Made by a program: the position numbers and the translations under genes
Shown: positions 33,430-44,343 of the stretch, piece after piece
How positions within the stretch are numbered: position 1 is the first letter of the stretch
Layout: each line of letters opens with the position of its first letter
The notes under the pieces: generated by a model
Databases searched by the model: none
Told to the model about the DNA's origin: nothing
The model's input: only the letters and a program-made list of their open reading frames with translations
From: Gordius sp. MW1
Lineage: Eukaryota; Nematomorpha; Gordioida; Gordea; Gordiidae
NCBI GenBank assembly: GCA_964036665.1
Contig: OZ038532.1
Span: 21,665,037-21,729,036 of the forward strand
Direction of reading: 5' to 3'
Length of the DNA: 64,000 nucleotides

Positions 33430-33472
33430 ATTAGGGACTATGCCAAAGCAACGCTTGGCCGGGCACAGCTAG
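33430..33472 (+). promoter_or_regulatory. Helitron 3' terminus (hairpin plus CTAG)
   Basis: GCCAAAGCAACGCTTGGC forms a stem-loop 9 bases before CTAG (33469-33472), followed by T. Same design at 49031-49059 and 49200-49226. Confidence 0.85.
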
Positions 33473-33751
33473 TATCTATATATTAATGTAAGTCATATAT
33501 CTACACTTGACAACAATCGGAAGGCCATTCATTATGCTTTTGTTTAAATTTGGTAGTTAGGTATTTAAAACAAGCCAATAATTTGGGATAGGCAATTAAT
33601 CTTAATCAATTCCCGTTATAGACATAGACTATTTAGTATTATCAATAAAATGTTTGTTAATTATTTTTAACAAAGATCAGATTGAACTCGATTATTTACA
33701 AATATTTAGAATATCCAACATTTATTAAATTTAGATTATGCTTTTAAATAA

Positions 33752-34954
33752 TTAAACAATATGTTTGTTAAACAGAATTTGAGAAGATCTCAAGTTAACA
33801 TAAGCAAGATATTCTAAGACAAAAACTTGATTGCGGTAAAATGAATTAAAAATAAGGTTAAGATAAAAGGTGAAACTGATGTAAAAGAATTCTAGGATAT
33901 TTAAGATATGGTAAACAGATGTGAGTGTAACAAGACTGTAACGTTTAACGAGAAAGTCCATGGTCATCTGTATGACAGATACAGGCAACATCCATACAAC
34001 AAATTCCAGGGTTAATACTAATATAGTTATTCTATGTCTTTGAATTTCTTGATATCTTTGCATTTTAATACCCGAAGCGCTATCACCTAATGTAGTATGA
34101 GTGCCCCTATTGTCTTCGTTGACAGTTCCAGCTGCTACTTGTACTCCTCGACCCCTTATGAATATTAAAATCAATTTGGAAATTAGGATGAGAAAGAAAG
34201 GAAGTATCTTAGTCATAATTTCCCGCGATATTTGATATATTTCCCAAAGCGTTTCTTCCATTCCACCTTGAGGCGAGTATATGGTATAATGATAAAATAA
34301 TTGGGATGTTTTAAAGGTGATCTTCGTTTCATTGAAGATTTTTAAATTATTACATTTGTAATGAGGCTCCAGGTAATCGCTTGCTACGAAGCTAACCAGT
34401 ATACGCCATTTTATGATCGGCATATACCATATCAAGGCCCACAAAAAAGTCAAAACCATGGCAAATCTAACAGATCTCTTATTGACCCATATGGAATATT
34501 TAAAGGGTAAACTTACGGCTATAAGTTGGTTAACAAAGTAGAGCACGTATATTAGAAAACCCCAAGTTACAAAGGGCTTTGTGAGTGGGTTATGAACTCG
34601 AGCTAAATAGAATGCCCAACGATAACCGTACCACAAGGTTCGATGTCTTTTGTCCGTTAGGCCAAACATTTCCATTAGTGGTGAAAGGATGAGAGTCAAG
34701 GTGTTGAATGCGTTGACCAAAAAAAACCATTTCATGAAATATTCATTAAAATTTGTGGTGGTTTGAGCGTGATTAATTCGACCACCACCTGCATTATTAC
34801 TCCTTTTATGCCAACCTGCTATTATAATAACGTATGCACCGATTCCGTTGCCAATCAATCCTAGGAAAAGGACGATCGTACCAAAAAATTTATAAACTAA
34901 TATAAATTTGGGATCAAGCGACATCTGCTCAAAGGTTTTGCAATCGGGATCCAT
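33752..34954 (-). CDS. Divergent rhodopsin-like GPCR, paralogue 2
   Basis: Single-exon, 400 codons, roughly 80% identical by eye to 4985-6157 over residues 1-380. Same seven hydrophobic segments, same GN in TM1, same NQL in place of DRY and same NAFN in TM2. Differences cluster in the second extracellular loop (HYKCNNLKIFNETKITFKTS) and third intracellular loop (VAAGTVNEDNRGTHTTLGDS). After NQVF a 4-bp deletion relative to paralogue 1 (in the region of 33812-33818) shifts the frame, replacing the short tail with about 20 unrelated residues. AATAAA on the minus strand at 33721-33726. Probably functional by intact frame; ligand unknown. Confidence 0.83.
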   Translation of the reverse strand: MDPDCKTFEQMSLDPKFILVYKFFGTIVLFLGLIGNGIGAYVIIIAGWHKRSNNAGGGRINHAQTTTNFNEYFMKWFFLVNAFNTLTLILSPLMEMFGLTDKRHRTLWYGYRWAFYLARVHNPLTKPFVTWGFLIYVLYFVNQLIAVSLPFKYSIWVNKRSVRFAMVLTFLWALIWYMPIIKWRILVSFVASDYLEPHYKCNNLKIFNETKITFKTSQLFYHYTIYSPQGGMEETLWEIYQISREIMTKILPFFLILISKLILIFIRGRGVQVAAGTVNEDNRGTHTTLGDSASGIKMQRYQEIQRHRITILVLTLEFVVWMLPVSVIQMTMDFLVKRYSLVTLTSVYHILNILEFFYISFTFYLNLIFNSFYRNQVFVLEYLAYVNLRSSQILFNKHIV

Positions 34955-35785
34955 TTCAACGGATTTCGGTGGATTTTTTATTTTGTGTTAGAGGCTTGTT
35001 AGGTGACCCTCAAATACACAAAATTAAGGATAATAGTAGGTATTCTAACTCAATTTATCATATTTTTTAATGTGTGCCATAAAAAGATAGGAAAATTTTT
35101 TTGAATGCTTTTTTGTTAACCTAGCTAGATCAATTTAAATAGGACATTAGACAAACGTGGAGTGGTGTAGGCGGGGTAGGGGGCCATACCCATGTTTGAT
35201 TTTTTCCCCACAATTGATAGATATAAATTAATGATGTAAAAAGGACTCGTGACTGTAAGAGAAATCAATAATAAATTTTCAACAAAGCTACTATTAAAAT
35301 TAATACAACAATTATCGGCCCATTTTAAAACTAGAGATTTTCATTCTCAATCTTAATTTCAAAATAAAGAAAGAAGATAGTAATGCAAGCCAAATTTAAT
35401 AATCAACCTAATCAATAAACTAATTTACTAGGTGTTATAACATATTTATTTAAACTCTCTATGTTGAAATTTTAAATTTATATGGAAGAGGATGTTATTT
35501 AAATGCTCATAATTAATTAGAAAATGCTTAGTAAAATGTGCTCAGTATTTAACTAATAGGCCCAATTAAATTTCAAAATTGCTCAGTAAATTGACTTTCA
35601 AATGCTCAGATTTAAATTCATTATGCTCAGTATTTTTACTGAAATGATCAGTAATTTAAATTTATAATTTTTGATATTAATTTATTTTTCGATTATATTT
35701 TATAAATAAAATTTTAATCGGTATATGATTTTTTATTTTTTAATATTAAAAAAAAAGTCTTTTTATAAACAGTACTATGAGTGCA
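34955..35785. other. AT-rich, no gene seen
   Basis: Contains GTAGGCGGGGTAGGGGG at 35167-35185 and CTCAGTA reiterations (35540-35650, recurring at 37360-37430 as ACTGAGCAAAA). These look like the two halves of one AT-rich repeat split by the elements between them. Confidence 0.45.
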
Positions 35786-36550
35786 TGGTGACTAGTGTTG
35801 TAAAAAAGCGAAGGTTTTTCTTAGTCGACGTTTAGGAGTCGAAATTTGAAAAACAGACCATAGGTTGTGTTCTTTTCAAGTGAACCTTTAGGCTATCACA
35901 ATTTTTATAATAGACAAAGGGTTATTCTGATTTATTAGTCGACTTTTGGTATGGGGTAGGTGTTTTAAGGTGGGTTTGACCTATAAAAATTTTTATAATA
36001 GTCGATTGTCACCAAGATAGGTTTACAAGTTAAGCTTCAATATTGCAACAACTTTACGACACTTATACCCAGCGAATTTTGTAATAATTTATTTGGCTCT
36101 ATAAATGACAATTAACAATTGTCACCAAGTTGGGTTGACAAATTAGATTTATTAAAAAAAAAATCCTATGACACCTTAACACATCAATTTTCGTTTAAAA
36201 AATTATTTAGCTCTTTAAAAGACAATTATGACAATTGTCACCAAGTTAGGTCGACAAATTTAGATTTCCAACTTGTAACAACTTTGTGACACCCTAGCCC
36301 ACCAATTTTCGTTTAAAGATTTTATTTAGCCTTGTAAACGACTATTAAGACAATTATCACCATGTTTGATTGACAAATTTAAATTTACTACTTGTAACAA
36401 CTTTGTGACACCCTAACCCACCAATTTTCGTTTAAAGAATTTAGCTCTACAAACGACAATGAGAATTGTCACAAAAACAGACAAAAACAACTTCTGTCTT
36501 TTTTATTAATCGAACACTTAAGGTCGACTAAATATAACCCTTGTCCTTTA
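35786..36550. repeat. TAGTGTTGT repeat with internal about 125-bp tandem units
   Basis: Starts TAGTGTTGTAAAAAAGCGAAGG and holds AGTCGAC motifs at 35822, 35937 and 36510. 36005-36470 contains four units with GACAATTGTCACCAAGTT, AACTTTGTGACACCCTA and CACCAATTTTCGTTTAAAGA. Related start and AGTCGAC motifs occur in the 164-bp MITE at 43047-43210. Confidence 0.65.
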
Positions 36551-36735
36551 CCACATAGGTAACACTTAAGACTTCTATAAAATGACATTGCTGGTTCAAA
36601 TCTCGCTTGAATACTTATTTTATTTTCAAGTTAAGTTACAGTTACTGAGCAAAGATTTACTAGCAACATTGAAATAAAAAACTGAACAAATGAATTAATT
36701 ACTGAGTAAATAACACAAGTCTACAAAAAAAACAT

Positions 36736-37319
36736 CCTGCAATCGGACCCATAATTCTGATAGATAATCTTGCGCTAAAAAATAATCAGTTTTTTAGTTT
36801 TTTTCCACAATTACCAGTTTTTTAGATAAACGAGGTTGAAGGTGCCAAAAATTCCCATTTTACGCCTTTTTGAGGCTATATTGCCACGGCATTTTTAAAT
36901 ATTTAGTGAAAAATAGTAATATATTCATGTAGATTAAAGTTTCATCTATAGGTCCATTAATTTATTTTTTTATATCACCCTTATAATAAAATTTACACGC
37001 GTTTGCATATGGGACGAATATTGATAAGGAGAAGGGGTTCACAAAAACGCGTAAAACTTTAAATCTGGAGGTGTTACAAAAAAATAAATTGATGGACCTA
37101 TAGATGAAACTTTAACCTATATGAATATATTACTATTTTTCACTAAATAGTAAAAATGCCGTGGCATATAGCTTCAAAAAGGCTTAAAAGGGACATTTTT
37201 GGCACCTTCAACTTTGTTTTTTTAAAAAACTGGTAAATGTGGAAAAAAACTAAAAACAGATTATTTTTCAGTGCAAAGTTTTCTATCAAAATATTGGTCT
37301 GATTGCAGGAGGTATTCAC
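36736..37319. mobile_element. Fold-back MITE, 584 bp
   Basis: Ends CCTGCAATCGGACC and GGTCTGATTGCAGG. Long imperfect inverted arms extend about 240 bp (e.g. GAGGCTATATTGCCACGGCA versus TGCCGTGGCATATAGCTTCA). Unpaired centre about 36985-37080. No TSD recognised, no ORF. Confidence 0.75.
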
Positions 37320-37759
37320 AATTTGTAGAGTTGTGTAATTAAACTACTGAACTATAAATTATTTACTGACCATTTAATTATTCTACTGAGCAAAAGAATA
37401 TTCTACTGAGCAAAAATTGAATTAAATAATGAGCACAATAATTTGTTCCCTATGGAAACTAAATTGAAATATCAGTTTCTAAATGTGGAACTTTTAACAT
37501 TTTATTTTTAAACACTATTGTAAAAACTAGATACCTGCTTTTTGTTTGAAAAATTGCATTTTGGGTAGGATGGGACAAAGTGGCGGTCTTAGATATAAGT
37601 AAGCCACGGCTCCGGTCTACTAAATTTTTTAAAAATGGTTTTATTTGTGTATTTTAAGCTATAAAAAATTGGTGTTTGTTATGATGTTTTCCAAATTTTA
37701 TTGATTAATTTTTGCAATAATTACACACGTCTATAAATATTGATTTTGTCTATATATCT

Positions 37760-38545
37760 CGTGATCTGACAAATAATTGTGACCAAAAATTCTACACTGA
37801 ACAATACTAAGTTTTTAGTTTTTTTCCTAGTAATCCAGATGTTGTGATAATGTGGTTAAAGGTGCATAAATGGCCTTTTAACGTTTTTTGAGGCTATTTT
37901 CCAGCGCCATTTCAAATTTATATTTAATAATATTTGTTCAATATTATAGACCATTTATTGGTCTCTAAAATCATAATTTTTCGCACCATTACGTTTAGTT
38001 TTATCAAGGTTTATTTGCACCTCCCTCCCGGCATTAAAATTCTTCCCATTATGTCTGTGAAAATAGAGTACATTAGAATACATACTACATACGCGATTTT
38101 TACTAACACATTCTATCTCCTTCACTAGCTCCATCTCCTTCACTCTCGCCCCTTTCTTGTGTGCTTGGCTTTATATGGGGGCTGGAGTGGAAGTAGATGA
38201 AAGGGAGAGAGCGATGTATTAGTAAACACCGTGTATGTCGTATGTAGATGTACTTTAATGGAATAATGCTGGACGGAGGTTCAAATAAACGTGGATAAAA
38301 CGAATAGAAATGGTGAATCAAAGAATAATATTTTGATCCTGTAGATAGACCAATAAATGGTCTATAGGATCACATAAATATTTTTAAATATAAATTAAAA
38401 ATGTCATGGGAATAGAGTCTAAAAAAACGCTAAAAAGGCCATTTTATGCACCTTTCGCCTCATATATTACAAAATCTGGACGAGCGTAAAATTTTCTATT
38501 AATGCTATTAGTCAGATTGCGTGATTTATTTTCTTGTAGACCTAT
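37760..38545. mobile_element. Fold-back MITE, related to the preceding one
   Basis: Inverted arms about 37800-37970 and 38330-38510 (GACCATTTATTGGTCT versus AGACCAATAAATGGTC; TTTTGAGGCTATTTTCCAGC versus the inverse of ATGGGAATAGAGTCTAAAAA). Subterminal GAGGCTATxTT is shared with 36736-37319. Centre holds CTCCATCTCCTTCACT tandem copies. Confidence 0.65.
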
Positions 38546-38820
38546 GTTAGTTGTTCAATATTAATTTTTCTTCATCCTATTCACAAAGTTCGCGATGGAC
38601 CCCAATTTTCTGATTATTTTAATGGTTGAAATTTGAAATACTTTTTGTTAAATAATTAACCGTGCATCTGAATTATAATTCATAAATGTTATGCAAGGCT
38701 ATAAGTGAAAGATAAAAAAGAATCGTTTGTCGTGAGAAATATACACTCGTTTAAGACCGATAATCGTTAAAGATATTTTACATGATTATTATTGAACATT
38801 TGCAATATATATATGCCTAT

Positions 38821-39032
38821 CAGAAGAAGATAATAATAACCCCTTTCAGGAGTGGCGCAATTATATTTAAAGTATTCTCTAATTAGCGCCTTTAGAGACT
38901 AATTGACTATATATATCCCTATCTTTTTTAGCATGTGAAAATGATAACAGAATAATAATTTTGTTAAATTATATTTGAAATTAATTATTAAATTGCGGCA
39001 CTCCTGAAATGAGTTATTATTATCTTCTTCTG
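38821..39032. mobile_element. MITE, 212 bp with about 43-bp TIRs
   Basis: CAGAAGAAGATAATAATAAC at the left pairs with GTTATTATTATCTTCTTCTG-type right end; the inner arm holds AGGAGTGGCGCAATTA versus TAAATTGCGGCACTCCT. TSD unclear. Confidence 0.8.
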
Positions 39033-39127
39033 ATTATTTTCAAACCCGCAATTTAATAATTAATTTCAAATTTGTTTATAAAAAAATAGAATTTGCATTT
39101 ACGAAGAAATTATATAAAAAATTAAGA

Positions 39128-39255
39128 TGGGCTCAGGCTAGGCCCGGACTTTGTTAAAATTGGCTGGCCGAGCTATAATATTTAAACTTAACGAGTGCAG
39201 GCCTGGCCCAAACTTTTGATTTTTTTATACAAGCGGGTCGTTAAGACCTAAAAGT
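39128..39255. repeat. GCCCGG-family hAT-like terminal fragment
   Basis: GGCTAGGCCCGGAC, GCAGGCCTGGCCCAAAC and AAGCGGGTCG motifs resemble the ends of 3181-4332 but are more diverged; limits not defined. Confidence 0.5.
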
Positions 39256-40129
39256 CCCGTTGTTTACTTAATCCTTATTAATAATTTTTCGCCTAAAATA
39301 ATTACGTACTAATAAAGCTTATCTTCATAGATTTTGATTTATTGATAAATTGCAGCATTTTGCAAAAATTTCAATAATTTTAATACATCTGCCAAGCCAA
39401 CATGTTGACGTAAAATGTCATGAATGTGATGGGTTGAAATTGTTGAGGTGTGCCATGAGTTTAGGCATAGAAAGCTCCTGACAGATTCATGAGTTACTCT
39501 AATTACGATGTTTTCGAATAGTCAGAGACGCCTTCGAAAACAATCTTTTGGCAGGCACCGAGGTCGCCGGGTGCTTAGAAAATCTCTAGCCATTGCTGCT
39601 GAGTTGGGATAATTATTTTAGTTAATCAACTAATTATATAATATATACAATTATTTAGTCATTTTTAAAGAATATGTAGATAGATAATTACTGTCAAATG
39701 CTTAAATTTTCTGAAGCATCTAGGTTGGCTGAAAAAGTAGGGTAAAGTTTATAATAATTGTTATGATGGTAACGTTTAAGATGTCGTTGAAGACCCTAAA
39801 TATTGCTATCAGTTATTTTTACTGCTTTAAAGCACAATTTACCCTTCCCCATTTTATTTGATTCATCAGACTGTGAAATGCTTTATCAGCTTGCTCTTTT
39901 TTGAGTTGGATGATGAACTTGTAACGCATAAACTCATTAGAGGTCTAAAATTTTTATATTATAGAATAATGCCATATTAATAAGTAATAAATACGTAATC
40001 AATTGTTCATATACCTTAAGTGCCACTAATACTATGTTATCTATTGAATGAGATTATATTACAAATTTTAAATTTGCGCGAAGCGGATAATTAGGTGCGT
40101 AAGTAATATAATATCAAAAGTTTCAAAAT
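39256..40129. other. AT-rich, no gene seen
   Basis: No family recognised. A short G/C-rich stretch at 39525-39590 contains no extended frame. Confidence 0.4.
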
Positions 40130-40313
40130 CATATTAATTTGCATTTAATATCCTAGATGTAAATCTCAAAAAATAAAAATTCCTAATTAGCTAAATTAAG
40201 TCTCATTAACTAAAAATAAAAATTAAAGTCGAGATCTCGCTGATAAACTCGTCTCGTCTCTTTCGGTTTTTCGAGACGAGACCGAGATTTTTCTCGGTTT
40301 TTCCGCATCACTA
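40130..40313 (+). mobile_element. hAT-like CTCGT family, 3' end only (copy D)
   Basis: Collinear with 14915-15111 (TTAATATCCTAGATGTAAAT, AAAGTCGAGATCTCGC) and ends TTCCGCATCACTA at 40313. Its 5' part is missing or replaced upstream; the candidate TSD GTTGTAGT (40314-40321) has no left partner that I found. Confidence 0.75.
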
Positions 40314-40760
40314 GTTGTAGTGGATTGCTAGGAGGGCATTGAGCCCGTTTAACGATCGTGAGATTAATGTTTCGATGATAGGTGGTCGCCCCCTTTTCAT
40401 GATTACGTAGTAGGCCGTCGTGGAATTCGTGCGAGTTCTAGGGAACGGCTTGGCGTCGCATCGATCTACTAGGTAGCCATATAGTGCCGACGCGGTCTCA
40501 CACAGTGTGATGTGAGGTTCTTCGGGAAGATCTAAGTTGAAGTCTGCCGCTGTATCTTTAAAAGGGATGGAGAATTAGTGGTTGCCGGAAAGGATCGCAT
40601 TGTGTTCGCTTGAAGCGTCTGTATATAAAACACTTTTATGTGGGACATAAAGGGGGATGCGTTGCTTTAATGATTTTATTATTGCAAACAATTTAAAACA
40701 AGCGGCATTCATGATAAAAAAAAGCGAATTATGTGACAGGTATGTATAAAATGGCACGAG
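40314..40760 (-). pseudogene. Retroelement RNase H-like fragment
   Basis: GC-richer island in AT-rich DNA. The minus strand reads LKQRIPLYVPHKSVLYTDAS then SEHNAILSGNH, stop, FSIPFKDTAADFNLDLPEEP, HITLCETASALYGYLVDRCD and TNSTTAYYVIMKRGRPP. YTDAS, the Glu in ETASALYG and TNSTTAYYV fit the RNase H D-E-D pattern, the last Asp reading Asn. Element class (DIRS, gypsy or other) is not decided. Confidence 0.55.
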
Positions 40761-40870
40761 TTATTTAGACAATCCCGTGAGGCAGGACGCCAAGGGGCCG
40801 GTAGTATAAGCGATGGGGGAGAGGTGTTGGAGGTGAATGCCAAGAATATGATGTCCGCGGCGTATTTAAG

Positions 40871-41414
40871 GTGGTCTGTTGAACTATTGATAACATAAAT
40901 AAGGTAGTGTGTATTTCTATATAAATTACATAACTCATGCTCATTCAACATCTAGTGTACTTGAATACTAAGTAAATATAAAACTAAATGCTATCCAACT
41001 ATACCCTTTGAATAAATATCCAAATTTATGGTCCATAATTGTCGTTAATGATTCTACATATACTTACAATCTGCTTTTTTGGCACGTAATGGCGAAAGGG
41101 GCTGATATTCGTTAGATAAAAATATTGCTATAAAATCATTAATTATAATTAATTAATTGCTATACACTCGTCCTCTTTCCATATATAAATATATATCGGA
41201 AAGGAATGTTATTGATTTATTGGGTCTTTCCACGAAGGTGAAATCAAAAGCATATTCCTTCAGTATAGTACTTACAATTTCACCAATTATTTCATAGGCA
41301 ATAGAACTCATTAAATGAATTGACACTCCATTTTAACCTCGTCATATATACATCTTTGAGATAATATTTTAAAACCCAAATTTTGATCTCATTCAATAAT
41401 TTCAACTTCAAACT
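40871..41414. other. 5' flank of the globin gene
   Basis: AT-rich; CCATATATAAATATATATCG at 41179-41198 is the only TATA-like stretch and lies over 200 bp upstream of the ATG, so any promoter call is weak. Confidence 0.35.
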
Positions 41415-43480
41415 ATGGGCTGTGCAGCCACGAGACCTATCGGAGCTGTAAATGGGTTTAAAACTGGACCGAACGCTACTCCCAATGGTCTAGGTATTCC
41501 GGAGCAGACCCTTAAAAAGTCTCTAACAGGAGATGGGGATGGCGATATAGGCACTGCTTTAACGGGTTCTAAAGGTATTCTTGATTCGAGGCTGCCACTC
41601 AATCGGCGAGAAATATTTTTACTCAGCAAATCATGGAAAGGTATATCCCGTAATATGGACCTAGCTGGAGTCAAAATGTTTACCAAGTAATTTTACAAGG
41701 TCACTTTGTGTTATGGCTTATCATTCTTTAATTATAGTTTTTTAAACCTAAAATAGAGCAGGGTTTACTTATTTATTACAAATATGAATGGGAAAGGTTA
41801 ATTTATAGAAATATTTCATTTGAGTCTCAATCAACCTTTTATCCAAAAATTAGGATTTGTAAGTCAACAGCGTATTTTCTAAGTCAGAACATCTATTTAA
41901 ATAGCTATAAATTTATAATAGTTTATAAAAAAATCAAGTATATATTATAGCTATTTAAGTCAGTTTCTAGCTATTCTAGTCGTAGGCCTGTCAAGGACAC
42001 ACTATTTCTACATAATTATTTTAGAGTTAATTAAACTCTTAAATTTTAATGTATAAGAAAATTGTGATAACATGTTTTAATTATTTTATTCACACACACA
42101 AAAATCAATAATATTTATGGATAAATTAATTAGTGACTTAAAGTCATTTTTTCCCGAATTTTGGGTGCCACACAAACAATTCCATTAATTATGTTTTCCG
42201 AAAACATAGATTAAACTAAGGCAAAAAAAATCTGTTTTAGAACTTAGGGGAAAATATTGTGAGGAAAAACAATCTAAGCGATTTCCGCTGTACATTAAAA
42301 AATTCACTTATAGATGCGGTTAAAAGATGATTTATTAGCACTAAGTAAATGAACCAAAAAAATCCTTTTAGCTAACCTTTAAATAAAAATAAAAAATTTA
42401 AAGGGCACATAAATTTTAATTTAGATAGGTTAAATTTATCTACTAATGGATGTGGTATAAAAATAAAATATTATAACAATAAGCTTTATAACAAGCACAC
42501 AAAAGTGGTAATAATTATATGTGGATGATTTTGCAAATCACATATACTTTCAAAGGCGCAATTTCAATCAATATGATCAACCAATTAAATGCTATGCAAT
42601 ATAATTTCATGGTATTTATGGTTTTCAATTTCTTAAATCTTGTAAAACTCGTGTCAATTCCTTTTGACATCGAATCTTAAATTTTACTTAATTTATAAAA
42701 TTTGTTTGATCGTCCGCAGGATATTTTTAGCCAATCCAGAATTGCTAGCCATTTTCACCAATATCAAAGTTGACAAAGGTCAATTGAAAAATCGGGAAGC
42801 CTATGAAAATAGTATGGAACTCGAGACGCATGGGGAAATTGTCATGAATACACTGGATGAAGCAATCAGTTGTTTTGCTGAATATGACAAGTGTCACCAA
42901 ATTCTGACAAGCATAGGATCTTACCATGCAACCATCAAGGGATTCAAAGGAGAATATTTTTTCGTAATCTACAAATTACTTAACCTCTCCCTGAATTCAT
43001 AATATAATTAACTAGTTGATTACTACAACATTTGCCCTTAAATTACTAGTGTTGTAATAACGGTTGGATTTGTTTGGTCGAACTTTGGTTTTAGTCGACC
43101 AAACATAAACTTTTTTAGACGACAGTCCATAAAACCCTTCGTTTTATTTATTTTTAGTCGACGAAAATCAAAAGTCGACAAAACAATACCCAGCCATTTT
43201 CACAACACTTTAAATTACCATTTTTAAAATTATATATTAGTATATAATGTCCTAAATTTAATTAGGGCTTTATAATATTTACAAGTTTACACTAAAATGT
43301 TAATATGTGTTGTGTTAATAGACGGCTGAAGAACCCTTTTTACAGGCATTGGAAGAAGTTTTGGGCGATAGATTCACTCCGAGCATCAGAACTATTTACC
43401 ATGTGGCAATCAAGTTTATATTGGAAACATTAAGTCAGGGCTTTGATCTCGGACGATCTCAAAATATATATCCGAAATAA
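41415..43480 (+). CDS. Globin, globin X-like, predicted dually acylated (3 exons)
   Basis: Exons 41415-41686, 42720-42963, 43322-43480 (splice AA|GTAATT ... CAG|G, TTC|GTAATC ... TAG|ACG) give 224 residues. N-terminus MGCAATRP fits N-myristoylation at Gly2 and palmitoylation at Cys3, as in globin X, suggesting membrane anchoring. Residues about 60-220 form the globin fold: LNRREIFLLSKSWKG (A helix), CD1 Phe103, distal His128 (ETHGEIVMNTLDE), proximal His160 (SIGSYHATIKGF). The 32-residue E7-F8 spacing equals that of neuroglobin. Intron 1 is phase 2 in the B helix end (B12.2) and intron 2 phase 0 near G7.0, both ancestral globin positions. AATAAA at 43586-43591. The long N-terminal extension (about 58 residues, Gly/Thr-rich) is unusual. 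Likely role: haem redox, nitrite or lipid-protection chemistry at a membrane, by family inference. Confidence 0.9.
41687..42719 (+). other. Globin intron 1 (B12.2)
   Basis: 1033 bp, phase 2, AT-rich. 41900-41990 contains short dyads around CTATTTAAATAGCTATAAAT. No TE recognised. Confidence 0.85.
42964..43321 (+). other. Globin intron 2 (about G7.0)
   Basis: 358 bp, phase 0, carrying the MITE 43047-43210. Removing the MITE and one TSD leaves about 186 bp. Confidence 0.85.
43047..43210. mobile_element. hAT-like MITE in globin intron 2
   Basis: 164 bp with ends TAGTGTTGT and ACAACACTT and an 8-bp TSD TAAATTAC (43039-43046, 43211-43218). Interior reiterates TCGAC motifs (GTCGACCAAA, TAGTCGACGAAAA). 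Confidence 0.85.
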
Positions 43481-43585
43481 TAACAATTAATATTCTACTT
43501 TATTATCATTTGTACAAAGCTAAGTGCAAGTTTTCGTTAATTGTGGTCTAAAAAGATGTATATTTAACAAACTTTACTCTTTTAA

Positions 43586-43591
43586 AATAAA
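43586..43591 (+). terminator. Globin polyadenylation signal
   Basis: AATAAA 106 bp after the stop codon. Confidence 0.6.
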
Positions 43592-44343
43592 ACATGTCAC
43601 AAAATATATGTTGAAACGTTCACTTTTTTAGCAATATTATGGAAAAATTTAAAGTTAAGGTAAGAAAAACTTTTACCCAACAAAAGTTAATTGAAAATTA
43701 AATATTAAAACAGATAAGCCTGGAAGTTGAATGGTTATAGCACTGACCTTAATTAGTTAATTAATCTTTTCTGTGCACTTATAAATAAATGTGATTGACG
43801 GTCAAAAGACTCATCATTTTGACTGAATACCTTAAAACTCGATAGCCCCATAGTCTCGTCTTCTCAGTAGATAGGTGGCCTCGATGCTGCGCTCTTATTT
43901 AATTTCTTTTGAAATCATAAGGTCAAAAGGCATAGTAATAAAGGAAACTGCGGATGTTGGATGGTCTGTTGGTTTTAAATCGACTTCTGACTCTAAATTC
44001 CATTGTGTCATGAAAACCATTACCCGGTAAGAATAAATTTTTAGAGGGAATAAACAACGAATATATAATAAAACTTAATAATAACTCTAATTTACATGCC
44101 ATCTAGGACAATCTTTAAATAAGGGACTAATTTTATCCCTACCTTTTTTGGCATGTGACTCGAAAATAATAACATACATATAACGTTTTTGCTCTTATTT
44201 TTTAAATCATGCCCTCTCTGCTTAAACCCACAACCGGATTGATTTTAAAATCCTTATTTCAACATTACATTAAAACAATTATTATTTACGCCACAATTAT
44301 GGGGTGTTATACAGTTTTAACTCATCATAAAAGTGAACTCAAT
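43592..44343. other. AT-rich, no gene seen
   Basis: 44140-44165 (CCCTACCTTTTTTGGCATGTGA) resembles 38925-38945 in the MITE at 38821, so a remnant of that family is likely. Confidence 0.4.

Larger units (their letters stand above)
17686..33472 (+). mobile_element. Candidate Helitron, expanded by nested insertions
   Basis: 5' end TCTATATAAATAAAAATG preceded by A (17685), followed by GATCGCCACCAAATTTGGCC, a typical animal Helitron/Helentron start. 3' end at 33472: hairpin GCCAAAGCAACGCTTGGC, spacer, CTAG, then T (33473), fitting A|T insertion. Between them lie hAT copy C (17824-24707), Helitron helicase remains (25010-27063), LTR elements (27098-32445) and a reversed Helitron N-terminus (32446-33060). 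Pairing of these two ends is inference; the reversed fragment argues that either two Helitrons or an inversion is involved. Confidence 0.55.

Noticed and set aside
33473..33495. A second Helitron 5' end (TCTATATATTAATG) directly after the 3' end at 33472
   Set aside because: Only the TC and AT-rich start agree; the following bases lack the conserved ACCAAATTTGG-type block.
41408..41686. Minus-strand ORF opposite globin exon 1
   Set aside because: Shadow frame; the plus strand has the globin fold and correct splice phases.
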